The position numbers were made by a program, and so were the translations under genes. From assembly GCA_035041965.1 (NCBI GenBank), contig JAPYMA010000052.1:186001-250000 (forward strand): DNA of 64,000 nt, written 5' to 3'. This DNA is from Anisakis pegreffii (lineage: Eukaryota > Nematoda > Chromadorea > Rhabditida > Anisakidae). This document shows, in pieces, positions 1-13,526 of this stretch (position 1 is the stretch's first letter; the number at the start of each line of letters is the position of its first letter). The notes under the pieces were generated by a model, which was given only the letters and a program-made list of their open reading frames with translations, was not told the origin of the DNA and searched no databases.

Positions 1-3000
1 TAAGGAAGGGACGAACGGCTGTTTGAGAGTGACACATCAATAGATGAATGGGGCTACGAGTGTGTAATCTAATCCAAATTGGTGATCATCACACCGGTGT
101 GACACACAGAACGTTGCTACGATCGACGATATTACATCATAACGATTCCGATATTGTCAATCTTAATTGCTATTCTCTGGTTAACGAACGGTTCGGTTGC
201 ATTGTAACGCTCGATTGCCCTAAGCCTATTATCCAACAGTTCAATAAAAATATTATCGTCTTATCCACCTATAACAACCATCATCCAAACGTCATCAGTA
301 ACATCACGAAAAGCTTCTCTTAAAATGTAATTCCAATCAGCAATAATAATGATGGATTGCATAAGCAATAATACAATAAGGCCAATATCAAGTCATATTT
401 TCCATTCACGCAACCAATAGAATAAAGGCCACGAAGTGGAGTGCATATCGCAGACAATTAATGAAATTGTAAGTTACTGAGCCCGTTGGGATATTGCGGG
501 ACTTGAAATGCGCTGCAAACATCATGTTCAGTTCACTGAAAACTAATTCGTGAAATATTTTCAATCACTATTTCACTAAGTAATAACTAAGTTTTCAATG
601 ATCTACGATGTTTCGATCATAATCTCTGCTTGTAAACTTTCTCTACAATGAAAATTTGCCGAATTAAGCATCCAAATCATTCTACGAATAGCTAGAAACC
701 TTCACATTTTGGTAACAATAGCTGGATCGGGTTATAGCTTCATGCATAGCATATGCAAGAGTCATTCAATTTATGAATGCTCTATACATCATATTCCAGA
801 GAATTATGTCTGCTTTATTTCTTTAGAGCATTGTTAATTCCCATTGCACATTTAGACATGTTGCAGTCGATCGAACTGAGCAGATGTAAGTAACTCTGAT
901 TGTTATGAAATGATTTCAACTTATCACTTGATGCACGATTAACTTAATGCAATATAAATTGTTCGAATTCGCCAATGAAAAGAAAGTGTAACAATTGAAA
1001 AACATAATAAGCACGAAATTAAATACTAAAAATAAGAGGAATTGAGCAATACACGAATAAAAGAATATTCAATTTCAATGAGACTCGCTCACATCTGCTC
1101 AATTCAATCAACTACAACATGTTGAAATACGCAATGGGAATTAACAATGCTCTGAAGAAGTATAGTTTGCAGAAGATAATACTGAGTGTGAACTCAATAT
1201 CTACCATCTTACTGGATTTACAGACATTTCAATAGTTCACTCAAATGCATGAATATCCACACAGGTGATATAGTGGTATCAATACGGATGAATGAAGCGC
1301 ATACTTATGCTCGTATATTCTGGGCAATGAATGCAGATCAAGCGTGAAAGAACGTAAAGTGCCTATCAAGCGTTTGGTGATAGTTTCTCCGTATTTATGC
1401 AAAATGTAACCTCACGAAATATTCATGCATCAGGTAACATGACATGACACTGATCAAATAAAACGGAATGCTAGAGCATGACCAAAATCGCAAATCACAT
1501 CGATTTGTGCGTGGAGAAGAGCAACAGAGGATTGCGCCTGCTTCAAATGCGCATCTCAAAGAAGAATGAAACAACTGGGAGAGGTTAGTTTTGAAGCAAG
1601 TTTTTTGTTTCTGAAGAAAACGAGAAACATTCCAAACCGAATATTTTTTCGAAGCAAAGTTGTTTCGAGCGAAGAATTTGTTGGAAATAAACGAATAAAT
1701 ACTCGAAAATGTAATTAAATGATTTGTGTGCACGATGAAGGCGCATTTATTTACACAAATGATTTGTCTTCCGCAAAAAAAAAACATCCAACATGTCAAC
1801 ACATAACAACGAATGTTTATTTTTGATTGAATGCCTCACAAGACTGAGTGAAGAAACTAGCGTTTCAAGAGGACCGATACGTTAGTGTATCCAAAGAGTA
1901 ATAGATAGAAATAAACGAAGTGACTTCGAATAAACTGGTTCAATGCGTTTCGAGGGCTCTTCTGAATGCTCTGAGTTGAAGGCAAGGCAGGCACGTTGAT
2001 AGGAGGGATTAGTTGAAGGAACTGTCTTCAATTGTTAGCTAATCCTTATATAATGAAAGAGTTCAAAGACTGATGATGACGCATATTTGCATAGTGGATA
2101 ATGTGATGAGAATCTATCGAATCCGACGTTGCTAATCGTAAGAATATCTCGGATTAGTATCTTCTTCCATCCAAGTAACCTCCCAGATACATCGTCGGTA
2201 GCATGAACGAACGTATGGATGATGCTTATAGACCACGTATGAAGACATTAATATTCATACACACCACTAATATCGATGTGCACGCAAATAGTCGTTTTTA
2301 TTCACATCCAGTATAATGGATATAGGCTTTCGGTGGATAAAAGGAGTATTTTGATTGCAGATCGGCCGCTTTCAGAAGGAGACCATCAAAACATGCTCAA
2401 CAATTAAATTGCTTGTATCTTCTCGCATCTGGAAACAGCGAACATTCACTGATAAGATTTATCGGTGAGGCAAAAATTTATCCAATTCTAATATTTCACT
2501 CTAATGAAACAATGAAAGATGATGCCGCAATAATTTACGCCTTCTTGGCCATGTGAATTGATTAGTCGACGCATGCACTAATGAATATCTATCAACCATT
2601 CGATGCTATCGAATATCACTGTAAAAAGTTAACTCTCGATCAGAGCAGTTGTTCGAAGGACTTTTTCAAACACACCTAAAACAATTAATACTCCGTTACA
2701 GTTAGCAATTAGACACGTAATTTTTCGTTGTGAACGCTGAACGCACTGAAAAGTGCTTAGAAATGTACGATAATTCCAACAGCCTTCACAATAACTGCAA
2801 TTAAATTCAAACGACCAATTTGTGAGAGAATTCTTTTTCCTGACACCATATGATTACCTGAGAGGTCGTAACACGGCGAGCAAAACAAAAATTTGAAATT
2901 ATAGCGCTGAGATTGAATTATTCTTTAGTGGAGAGAGCATAAAATGCATTGAGTAGTCGCAATGAGCACTAAAAATTGATTAATGACATTGACAGAAAAA

Positions 3001-3296
3001 CTCTTCAAGTGTGCTCTTAATAGTGAATTGTATCAGGATTTGAGATTAAGTGGATTATAGTCTTCGCCGAGCAATCCAGCAATCCGCAATATCAAAGTAT
3101 TAATTCATTCAAAAATAATTTACGACCAATATTAGATGCCTTTTTCTCGGCCTTCGACCATGACTTTTGCGCTTATGACGGACGTTCCACAGCTAGAATG
3201 TGCTCAGAATGGGTTTGTTTAGTTGCTTCTATTAGTCATTTATCATCTCTCTGTGCGAGAATCTTCATGAGGAGATAAATGTTGAATTTAAGTATA
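1..3296. other. no gene recognised
   Basis: AT-rich sequence on both strands. The only open frames are short, with no signal peptide, membrane segment or known motif, and no splice-linked exon series could be built. I see nothing supportable here. Confidence 0.6.
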
Positions 3297-3301
3297 GACA
3301 T

Positions 3302-3470
3302 AGCCCCATTGAGACAACAGAAGTGCTTGGTTGATCCCGAAGTTAAGCTAGTTTAGCCGCAAAATTGAACATGGTATGGAGATGTTACCTGTTCACTAGA
3401 ACTGGAACACGACAGAAAGTCACTTAAAAGTTGAGGGTGGCCCATTCCCATTTCCAGGTCTGATATAGCC
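3302..3470 (+). pseudogene. 5S rRNA-like degenerate copy
   Basis: The stretch holds a 5S-type core: GATCCCGAAGTTAAGC (about 3333-3348), followed at the right spacing by a diverged form of the 5S box C region (TATGGAGATGTTACCTG, about 3376-3392). These correspond to the internal promoter elements of metazoan 5S genes. The flanks that should form helix I do not pair convincingly and many conserved bases are changed. It therefore looks like a decayed or retroposed 5S copy, or a 5S-derived SINE head, rather than a working gene. A covariance-model scan would decide. Confidence 0.35.
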
Positions 3471-3762
3471 ATAATCATATTTCATTGAATATCCAAGCAA
3501 CCTTATTCTTCGCTCAGTAACACATGAATTCAATGATGCAATAGCTCAACAAAGCAAGGCAACTAGCTAAATAAAATAGAAATTTGATGAACAAATGATT
3601 ATAAAAAGCCGTATTGATCATCAACGTATCACATTTCGGCTAATGGAGAACCAACGATCGCAGAAGAGGATGGGCGCAAAGCAATTCCCCTTCCGTTGAA
3701 TTCATGTGTCTTTATGAGTATATCTTTATGACTAAATGCATGCACAACGCATTTAGTTACTA

Positions 3763-3777
3763 TGTGTGTGTGTGTGT
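3763..3777. repeat. short (TG)n microsatellite
   Basis: Seven to eight uninterrupted TG dinucleotides. Confidence 0.8.
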
Positions 3778-5189
3778 ATTTGCCTTTTAGCATCCAGGCA
3801 GGATACATAAAAATTTTAAGCAAACAATAAATTGCGATGAAACAATCGCTATTGATAAATTACAATAAGTCAGGACATTGTTCAATCTACTCGCTCGGAT
3901 AATCTCAAATGTTAATAGATACCGAAAAACTGCATGTCCGAATGATGAATGAATGAGATATTGGGGATTTTCCATAGAATTTGCACATTTTCAATCAGTG
4001 TATCGCTTGTTTGCTCGACAATTCAACAATACACTCTTCTATTGAGTTTGACAATGGGCACACATACATAATGCATTACAATTTTCTGATTTATATTCTT
4101 CTTTCTTTAGTGAACACTGAACAATTTTGCGAACATGCAAGTGCATAGGTAATGAGGAAAAATTTACTCTCTGAACGATATCTGTGATTCGAAGAGCAAA
4201 AGAATTCGCTTGAATATGCTTATGAATGATTCAAACAATATTCTTCGCATTATAATGAAGAGACTAAAAATATTTGTTGAAACCGTTTTACGTGAGTGAT
4301 ACACCCATTTAAATTGTGCTGTAGTTTGATGTAAGAAAATAAAAAAGCAACATAGCTTGTGACTTCGTTTTGTTGACTTAAATTTAAGACGAGGTAACTG
4401 ACTGTGAGTATGAGTGTTCATTAAACTTTTACCATGACATCAAATGCATGCTTCATCTGCTAGGCATACATATTTAGTATTTCCGAGGCGTTTGAGCAAG
4501 TTCATTTGCTTCTGTGATAATCCTCGAAGATAAAACTGAAAAGGATACTATGCCAAAGCGAATTACCAACGAAAAAGACAAACAACAGAGCAAAACCAAT
4601 TACGAACGATTCACTCGATTCGCTTGAGAACGGCTTTATGGAATAAAAAGTTCCTTTGCAGACAGCTAATGACGCAATAGTGTTGAAATGGTTTTCCGCT
4701 TTAAGTAATTGCCATCGGAAATGTATACAAAACCTGTAAATACCTCCACCTAATCGCCAGTCAATTTAGATAAACTCAGGCAGCTGAACGTTCTTAAACA
4801 CCATAAAACTTTCTCATTACGCGTCAAAATTCGTTTTAAACGCTCTCAATAAAATTCTTTAGATTTTATCGGCTGCAAATAATCTCTTTGAAGCCATTAA
4901 AAACTTTTTGCTCAAACATTTGCGATATTTTAGATTTGTAACAATAAGTGACATACGTACAGATATGACACGCACCTCTTTCATTCATGCTCTCGCCATT
5001 GCATGCATTCATATTCAGAGTGAATTAAGCAGACGTGACTTCATGAATATTGCATTAAGCATTCAATTAATTTCTTTTGTTCAATACTGAATTATCAATG
5101 AGAAGAATTCAGCCGTCATGACTACAAATCGATTCGACTCTAAAGAAAATTTCTTGCGTCAATTGACTAGATTTGAGTCAAAGAAAAAG

Positions 5190-5212
5190 AACGCCTGAAA
5201 AAATCAGGCGTT
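5190..5212. other. perfect 9-bp hairpin with A-loop
   Basis: The bases ACGCCTGA and TCAGGCGT pair perfectly around a five-A loop, extended by one A-T pair. It is the most stable small hairpin I noticed in the gene-free left part. It is too short for a miRNA precursor and has no identified function. Confidence 0.5.
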
Positions 5213-7063
5213 TAAGGAGCACAAAAGTTTTTAATAGTGTACAAATGATTCAATATCTTACACAGCTTGAAATGATTTCAATTAATGAAATAAATGAGAA
5301 TTCGACTGAATAATCGGTTCAAGGCACGCCTAACACACCAACTGAGAGCGTCCTTAGATTACAGGATGACCGTCGGGCTTAAGGCAGAATCACATTACCG
5401 AGATGAAATTCATCCTACCTCTCCAGTACGGCTCCGCTTTCTTGCGCCATGTAGTTGATGCTTGCTTGAAATGCTTAAAATTGAATGAGCCGTAGGCGTG
5501 GTTGACAGAATAGGCGATTACAGTAATAAAAAGCAGATGTGGGATGGATATACACTAGAAAACGCTTTGTTCGATTCATTTCTCGTTAAGAGACATCATT
5601 AGGAAAAAAGAAATTGAAGTAGTGCATGTGCTCATTTGTTGTTTCATACGTTCTCAAGAAAGTCCAGAATGCATTCGCTGTATTCGTTCACCTCGTAATG
5701 ACTCTGATCGAAATTCATAGCATTTTAATCTGCCGTCGGATTTAAAGCCTGGTTTCTTCATCTTGTTTCACTTTACTTCTAGTCTAGATTTCTCGACATC
5801 AAATGTGCATTTCTTTCTACTCATTGGATTTCTAATCTGACCAAAAATAAGTGAGATTTCAATCGAGGCGAATCAGCTCAAATCTGCTCGATAAGAATTA
5901 ATTCAGACAACTGACGCATGAAATTCGGCTTGTTTTTATCAGTCGACTCGTTTTGTTATTTGTGCATAGATAGTTGCTTCCGCATTCCAATGAACAATAC
6001 ACAACAATAACAATGCAGTTTGTTTGGAGTAAACGTCGAAAACATAGCAATTAGCGATGCTCGTGATGATTTGCTAGTGCAGCTGGTCAGATGAATGCAA
6101 ATATTAATCAACAGATGAGAAATTATTCACCTGAATCAACAACGTTCGTCTGCATGGATGTGCATCGAACGTGTTGAGTTTGTGAGGTGACTAGTGAAGC
6201 AGCAGCAGATTAATTCAGACAGCAATGTTCGTCATTGAACGTTCTATATCATTAATTCGACGGTTCAGACAGGCAAATATAAGTGAACCCATGGAACGTC
6301 TCATTAATTGATTAACGTCAACGGAGCACCTGATTACCTTTTCATAGCAACAACAAACCCATAATACAACACCAACTGTGACCACATTTAGCACTTTTGC
6401 TGATTAAAACAGATTTATTTGACTTATATATCAGACTAAATCTTTCCACACCTTGAATTAATGAACGAAAAGGGCTAACACTGAAACCCCTTCATTGTGC
6501 TATCGCGCCCTTAAGAGCCATAAATAGGTCAAAGAAATTTTAAAAGAACCCCTTAAACAAGCAAAATGATCAATATGATCACTTTGCGTTAAAAAGACAT
6601 CGTTAGTTTAACTCAAATTTCAAATTGCTAATCTAATTTTTCCTCTCGACCAATGACTGAATCTCTTTCTTTGAAAGATGATAACAGAGTAGGAAATATT
6701 CAACAAAAATAGGTTCATTAGTAGAAAGTGCACAACACTCGTACACCGCAAAATTTTCGTCCCTTTCGTATGAAATCATTGACCGATATGATTGCAATTT
6801 GAGGTTGCACGTTCTGAATGAAATGACGTCTGATGCATTACGAATCCGTTTGTCAAAAAGGTTTCTGCTTTGTGAGCAAATCGGAAGGAACATCATGGCT
6901 CTAATTCCTATTTCAAATTAACTGCAAATTTCGATCAACAGACATCAATAAGCATTGTTTTGGATGTCTTCGTCTTGTTGATGTGAATGCGGGTGAGAGT
7001 TAATAGTGAGCGTCATAAGGCAATTTGTCGCTTAATTAATCATTTATGTTCACAATGATGCAT

Positions 7064-7215
7064 TACTACTATAATAATAACAACAATAATAGTTATAATA
7101 ACAATCATTACTATTGTTATTCCTCTTATCACTATTATTATTGCTAGTACGGATACATTTATTATTACAATGATAATAATAATTCTTATCATTACTATTA
7201 TTACCATTTATTCAT
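7064..7215. repeat. degenerate (AAT/ATT)n microsatellite
   Basis: About 150 bases dominated by AAT, AAC and ATT triplets, switching strand bias halfway, so that the two halves are partly complementary and could fold back. Confidence 0.75.
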
Positions 7216-10200
7216 TAATGATTTTAATTTGAACCATCCAATAATTAATTCATCCTCAAGTGTGCCCTAATGACACTTATCCTCATTCCCTCGACAACCC
7301 ATATTCGCGCACTTGGTCGTGCAAGCAATTACGACAAGTAAAACCTAATTAATTTCCTTCTTCTAAGACCTGCAGAGTCCTATAAATGCAGAATGGAATT
7401 CAGTTCAGAAATTTAATTTAATTTTCTTTAGATTGTATCGAAATTTGCGAGAGCGGCGAAAAAAAGGATCGCGTTCGGATAGGACGAAGGAAATGAGATG
7501 TGATCCATATGCTGTTTTTTCCCAAGGAAAATGTTCAATTGCAATCGTTTGAATCGAATGAAGAATATTTCATCTTACTCGGCAAACTCATCGTAAATTG
7601 ATTTTGCTCAATGCTATTGATCAACAAGTAAATCTCCTCAACAGTTGAACATTCACAACCGCAAACAAACATTTCTTGTGAATGAATATAACTTGTTTTC
7701 AAACAATCCATGACCATTACTGCTATTAGATAATATTCAACTAACAATCATCAAAATTCAACTGCTTCAAATGATCGAATCATTTCAATTTGTCAAATTG
7801 ACAAACTGCATGTTCGCTGTTCACTTTGACTGTGATTGAAATGAATGCATCTTACTTGTTCCATTCTCATCAAACAATGTAATAACGATGAGAAAATATC
7901 GGCTATGTTGAATGTGGGTTGCATATGAGCGAGCATAAGAATGGTTCATGAACAAAAGATGAACAAGTCAACGAATAAACGAAAATTGATGACGGCTAAA
8001 AGGCTATTGGGACGTTTTTAGAGGAAGATGTTTTTGGTTGGTGGATTGTTGTTGTTGTTGCTGTCGATAGCAGCAGTAAAAATGATTGATGGATGAATGC
8101 ATCGAAGATAATTAATGCAAATAAAAAAATTGGAGTGACTAAAAGCAGAATATTGAAAACGAGGATAATGAGCAAACAAGAGAGCATTGAACGAAGAAGA
8201 CGAAAACGTGATGAAATAGAAATGGATGAGTACAATGGGAATGAGATGAGAATGAATGGAAGGAATTGCGCTGAACGATTGCTGCTGGTGCGATTTTAGA
8301 AATTGTGAGGTTCAGAGGTAAGGATGGGCTCGTTCGTCTCAAGGCTGAGAACAACAACTGAAGGATATCGCCGCTGACAGTGTGTGAGAGAAAAACGGAT
8401 TTTCACCGAAAAAAAATTGCGTTTTTAAAATTAATTAAGAAACTGTTTCAGATACAGTATGATCCAAATGAATGTGGTAACTGAACAGATATGTTTCACA
8501 TCAAAATCAGTTCAGCAAATCAGTATCTTGTTGTTTTCTTATTTTCAAGGCATGTAATTAGTGAACTTTTCGATTAGGAAATTCGTCAAATGGGACTCTT
8601 TGTTCGACGATCAATTTTTACCAACTTTTCATTAGTCAATGATTTGAATTTTCAATTGCCTATATCTAAATGACCAGAAATCAGTTCAAGTCAACACAGC
8701 GTCCAGTACGAAGTTAGTTATGAAGGAACCATTTTCTATGAGTAAGGTGATTCATCGACTAAAAATGAAGCAAGAACAAGTTTGCTCCAGCACAAATATT
8801 CGTATTTTGATCGATGAACTCAAGAGTTGAGCGAACACAACAAAATTTCTGAAGTACACTCAACAATTCACTACTGAACTGCTATGCGACTGCGAAAACG
8901 CCTACGATGCACTCAATTTGTTGAATAATGACAAAATTTACGGCGAATCGGCGAGTCGAAAACAAAAACGCCAACGGAAACAGCAACACTGCGATCTTGA
9001 TTAGCGGCGATTTTCATTAGATAACCAGCAATAATCGAAGATCATATCATTTCATTCAGCCACTAAACACATGGGAATTTCTGTGTTAGGCAAACATTTA
9101 ACGCCTTCACATCAGTGAAACTGTACTGTGCGGAAATCAAAGCAAAGAGCGCAACATAACATTCTTTCGAATGCTGCGAATTGCTTTCAGATGAATATCA
9201 GCAATAAATCAAGCAATAATCGCATTGTTGGTTGTTACAGACGTACACATTCTTCTTATCGTGCACTTGAGATGCAAATGAATGAAAGAATGAAAATATA
9301 TGTGTCATCAAGAAGCGTTTGGATGAAGAACAATCGAGATTTGATTATTATAATGGAATATGAACGAATCTAAGAGTGCTTCATCAGAAAGCACCCGTTC
9401 ACGAGTGGATGATTGTTCAAGTTCAACGATGTCGACGATCTCGAAAAATGATGATGATGATGAGATGTGCTGCTGCGATCGATGTGTTATGCGATTGGAC
9501 AGTGGATAAGAAATGAGGCAAGGGATTGATGATCACGAGAACATGGTGTCAACAACGTGAGAACACTTGTCCATCAATCGCATCGGTTGTTGTATCAATG
9601 ACAAACGAACATCATCGTAAGATATTTGTTCATATGGATGTATTGCATTCAAAGCAGTCATTTACTTATCAATAGTCCCAACGCAACTTGTTTTGGGATC
9701 AATTCCAGTTAGCCAATTTCCTAACAAACATCAAACGAATCGTGTTATTAATCGCTAAACGATGACTAAAATTCGGTAATGTTTCGGTTGAAGCAGAAAT
9801 ACGATGAACGTAGAAAATAAGTATTTCACTGAAATGCATTCCAATTTACTCATAGGAAATATTTATGAAATGAAATTTCGCATAGAGATTAATTGACTTG
9901 TGGAATTCTATTTACTCGTCAAGGTGTTGTGACTAATTAAGTTTAGGAACAGAATTATCGGTTGAAATCTAATGACAGCTGTAAAATTATGTGGAAACGC
10001 TCATTTTAAATGTTCTGTTTTCATCATCATTGTAAGAATTGCTCTGCGATCTATTAAACTGTGTGCAGCAAATTTTAGTCTTTTTTGTGCAAAACGTATT
10101 CGCAGACGGAAGGAAATAATCGGTTGCACGAAAGACAGGCAGCAACCAATATTTCAAAATACGATTACACTCATTGCATGAATCGAAGTTGTCCTAATTG

Positions 10201-12005
10201 AATGAAAGTAATCATTTCAAGTGTTCCAACTGCACAACAATACGCTCGTGGTATGGAATTGAAATGAAAGCGAATGATGAAGTAGCTTGGATTGTTTATC
10301 TTTTGGCTTGGAATGAAGGGACTGGATTCATTGGCAGTGGCTGGCCTTAGCCTAAGAGAATTGAAAGTTTGGGATCAAGAATCTGATAAATGTTCGATAG
10401 AACATAAAGAAAGTACATGCAGTGATGAAGCGAATGATCATGACGAAGATGGATGACACAAATCAAAAATGAAAAACCACATGAAATGGGCCAGGCCAGT
10501 AACATTGACAGGAATTAGGCAAACACAAGCCGTCTCCAATCCAAATATGGTGTGTTTTGTGGATTTAGGGATTTAAATCATATTCAGAATCCATTTCAAA
10601 ACACATCCACATGCATTCCGCATTGTATTCACCAAACTTGGAGCGATATGCTGCTGCCAGCTGGATGATTTTAGAGAGGATAAAAAGTTGTCGCAAAACT
10701 CATTGGTTAGCAAGGATTTGAACGAGACTCGTCCGTCAACCTAGTTAGCATGTACCAGGCTAGTCAATCACCGATTGAGTCAGTTTCGCATCTTTGTTTC
10801 GCGTCACTTCGTCTCGTTTCGTTAGGCCATCCGTTGCTCTTCCTGAAGAAAGAATACTCAAAGCAACGAAAACAACAACAACAACATCAACAATGCTAGC
10901 AACAACTTTAGTCAAAATAGAGAAGTTACAAGTGACCACTCAAATGGCCAGATTCGAGTGAATGATTAAGAGTCAACGATCGATAAGGCAGATTAACAAG
11001 GGATTATTGCCGAATAATGCAAGTGCCACAACACCATTAATCTTTTAGCGTGAAAGTTTTGACTAACTTCGGTTCCATTTGTGTTTGCTTCAGTCGCAAA
11101 CTGGAATATAATCGCTTGTGTTACGCACATTGTATATCAGGTTGACTTGAGTAAAAACTATTATATTGATAGTAAACATTTTCAATTAGAACTGACTAGT
11201 TATGACAGTCCATACGCAAGCAACGAATGCCAAAGATATGTGAAGCTTTAGAGACTTAATGATTTGTATGCATGGAAATGTTTGAATTTTTGTAACTGCA
11301 ATTTCAGAATACGGTTTTTCGAATTTTTCATCGTTCTGAATTGTTCATAGATCTTTAAAATGTCGATGTACTTCTAAATTGATCATCGCAACTAGCTGAT
11401 GAATAATATGTCTAGTACAACAAAACTGGATTACAATAACGTAAACAGGGAACTAACTGTTCGCTGAATGAAAATCATCAATTTTCATTACGTTAACGAT
11501 AATTTTACAAAACAAAATTTTCAATTAGAAGTGCTAATAATGTCACTGTGATAAACCAACCACACATAATTGTTGAAGAATGTACCACAAAAACAGTAAA
11601 CAATGCCCAGATCGATGATGTCAGATCCCGTTTAGGGTCCATGAACCTGTTCCGGTTCGTTACCGTTCCATGCGACCTTTTTACCTTTTTAATGAGAGTT
11701 TTCGCTTTCGATCACCATTCTGATCTAAACTCCACAAAGTGATCATCACCGTTTGCTTGCGCTCCAGTATGACTGGCTTACATTTGACTGGCTTCAAATG
11801 TGAGCTTCATCTGACGGAGCTGTTCTAATATCAGCGCTCCATTTAATCAAATGTCTGATGCTTGCAATTTTATGCAGCATGCGATTGCTTATGAATGTTA
11901 GCGTATGTTTTGTTTTTGTTGAGATGTTGGATCGCTCGTCAATGCTCGATTGCTAAGCATTTCGAAAATTTCAATACACAATAATTGTGTTTAGATACAG
12001 CAACC

Positions 12006-13526
12006 ATGTTTGGCATTATTCTGGTTCTTTCATTAGTTTTATTGGCACAGCCCGCGTTGTCGTTTTGGGGCTACGGTGGACACATGGGCGGTTATGGCGG
12101 TTATCCTGGGTATGGTGGTTACCATGGTGGCTATGGTGGTCATCCTGGGTATGGATATGGTGGCGGATATCCTGGATACGGTTACGGAGGCTATCACGGC
12201 GGTTACGGAGGCTATGGCGGCGGGTTAGCGAAATTCACTGATCATTTTATTTTTTTCAAAGTTTGACTATCACAGTGTACCTGAAAGTAACAATATCTGC
12301 TAGCAGTATTTGACAGTTTAGGTGAAAAATGAATTTGACAGTGAAAAAATCTGCCTTGCTTGAATCAGTTGCGCATGCACCGCTTTTTCGCCTCTCAAAT
12401 GATTCATTCGCTCTCATCCCATTACCTTCACCGGTCACTCAAAACACCTTCCAATCATGTTCCAACAAATCACTTGCTTCCGTTACTCAACGATGGCTGC
12501 ATGAAAGAATTTCCGAACACTGAGACTTTTTCTAGCAAATTTTCCACTATTTCAATAAATATCTTTGAAATCCTCCGGATCCCGCTGATTCTTTCGTCCT
12601 GTTAAATGAGTTTGAAGGCATCGCAAACTTGTGATTGTTCTCCACTTCAGCAATTGCTGCTGCAATTTCTTCGTAGCGGGCAACTTTTGAGATCGAAATG
12701 CTCATTAAATTGAGATTTAATTTTTAGGGTTGAATATTTTGGTAGGGCTTAGCTCGAGTGTATAATATCGTAATTATTCAATGAGTCCATTGAACAAGGA
12801 AAGAAAATTTATGCTGAAGAATTTAAGCGCAATTAGATGTGCGCAGAAATTAATCGAAATTCGCATGTGCAGTTTCGATGTGAATGAGAGACCCGATGCT
12901 TAGTAATATTATATTTTGCTCTGAGCACTGCGCGGAAATGAACTTTTTAGTGAGTGCGATTAGGTGGGCGACTCAAGAAACGAGATCTATGATTTGACTG
13001 GTTACGTTCGGAAAGTACAGTGGTTTTGCCGAATTGCAATAGACATCACCCAGCGCACTGACAAAACAGTTGATGTTATGAATGGAATTGGGAATGAATT
13101 AAGAATTTAGAAATGAATTACGTTCTGAATTGAGAAGAAATTCTTGCGAATCCCATACATAACTAACGAATGATCAAAAATTGTCGAATGCTGTTCATAA
13201 GCTCTCATAAAATTATTTCAAAAAATGTTATTGTGTATCGCTCCAATTTCCTTTCGTTCTTTTAAGTTGACGCAATCACAGTAGTGAAGTTGACCAGAAC
13301 ATTGGAATATATGTCAAAGTAGTTTCACGAATGTTTTTAAAATGTTCATCCGACTGAATCGAATCAGATCAGTGCAGATTCGCCATAAATATTCACCGAA
13401 CATTGAAGCGTGATGCTTGATTCGCTGTTGATGCTGACGGAATCAAACAATTCATAATTCAGATACCATCACGGAGCTCACGTTGGCGCAGCAATTGGTG
13501 GATTACTTGGAGCGTTCGGTAGATAA
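12006..13526 (+). CDS. secreted Gly/Tyr-rich peptide, two exons
   Basis: Exon 1 is 12006-12223 and exon 2 is 13463-13526. The donor GG|GTTAGC leaves phase 2 and the acceptor AATTCAG|A restores the frame. The product is about 94 residues. A signal peptide ending near QPALS is followed by repeats built from GGYGG, GGYPGYG and GGYHGG, then a different tail, YHHGAHVGAAIGGLLGAFGR, just before the stop. The start was taken at the ATG that gives a compact signal peptide. Glycine/tyrosine-rich secreted peptides of this form occur in nematodes as cuticle-associated or infection-induced peptides (NLP/caenacin-like, glycine-rich secreted). The tail is small, hydrophobic and glycine-rich, as in some membrane-active peptides, and its final Gly-Arg could be trimmed to an amidation site. 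Without exon 2 the frame reads into the intron and stops quickly. The function is inferred from composition only. Confidence 0.8.

Larger units (their letters stand above)
3471..12005. other. long gene-free stretch
   Basis: AT-rich DNA with many short chance frames on both strands. Apart from the simple repeats and hairpin listed separately, I find no exon series, signal peptide or conserved domain. A slightly GC-richer patch near 5330-5520 is open for about 50 codons in one frame but is not recognisable. The region may hold distal regulatory DNA or introns of a gene outside the window. Confidence 0.5.

Noticed and set aside
1395..1802. 135-codon minus-strand frame
   Set aside because: Longest frame on the left side but low complexity, no conserved motif, uses a non-ATG start, and has no splice partners.
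5190..5212. Hairpin considered as a bacterial-type terminator
   Set aside because: No T-run follows and the context is eukaryotic; kept only as a structural feature.
8093..8299. Basic 68-codon frame on the plus strand
   Set aside because: Composition comes from GAA/AGA-rich simple sequence; the opposite strand is equally open.
10712..10775. tRNA-like sequence on the minus strand with GTTCAAATCC (B-box) and TAGCCTGGT (A-box)
   Set aside because: The acceptor and T arms do not pair, so no cloverleaf forms; at best a tRNA-derived fragment.
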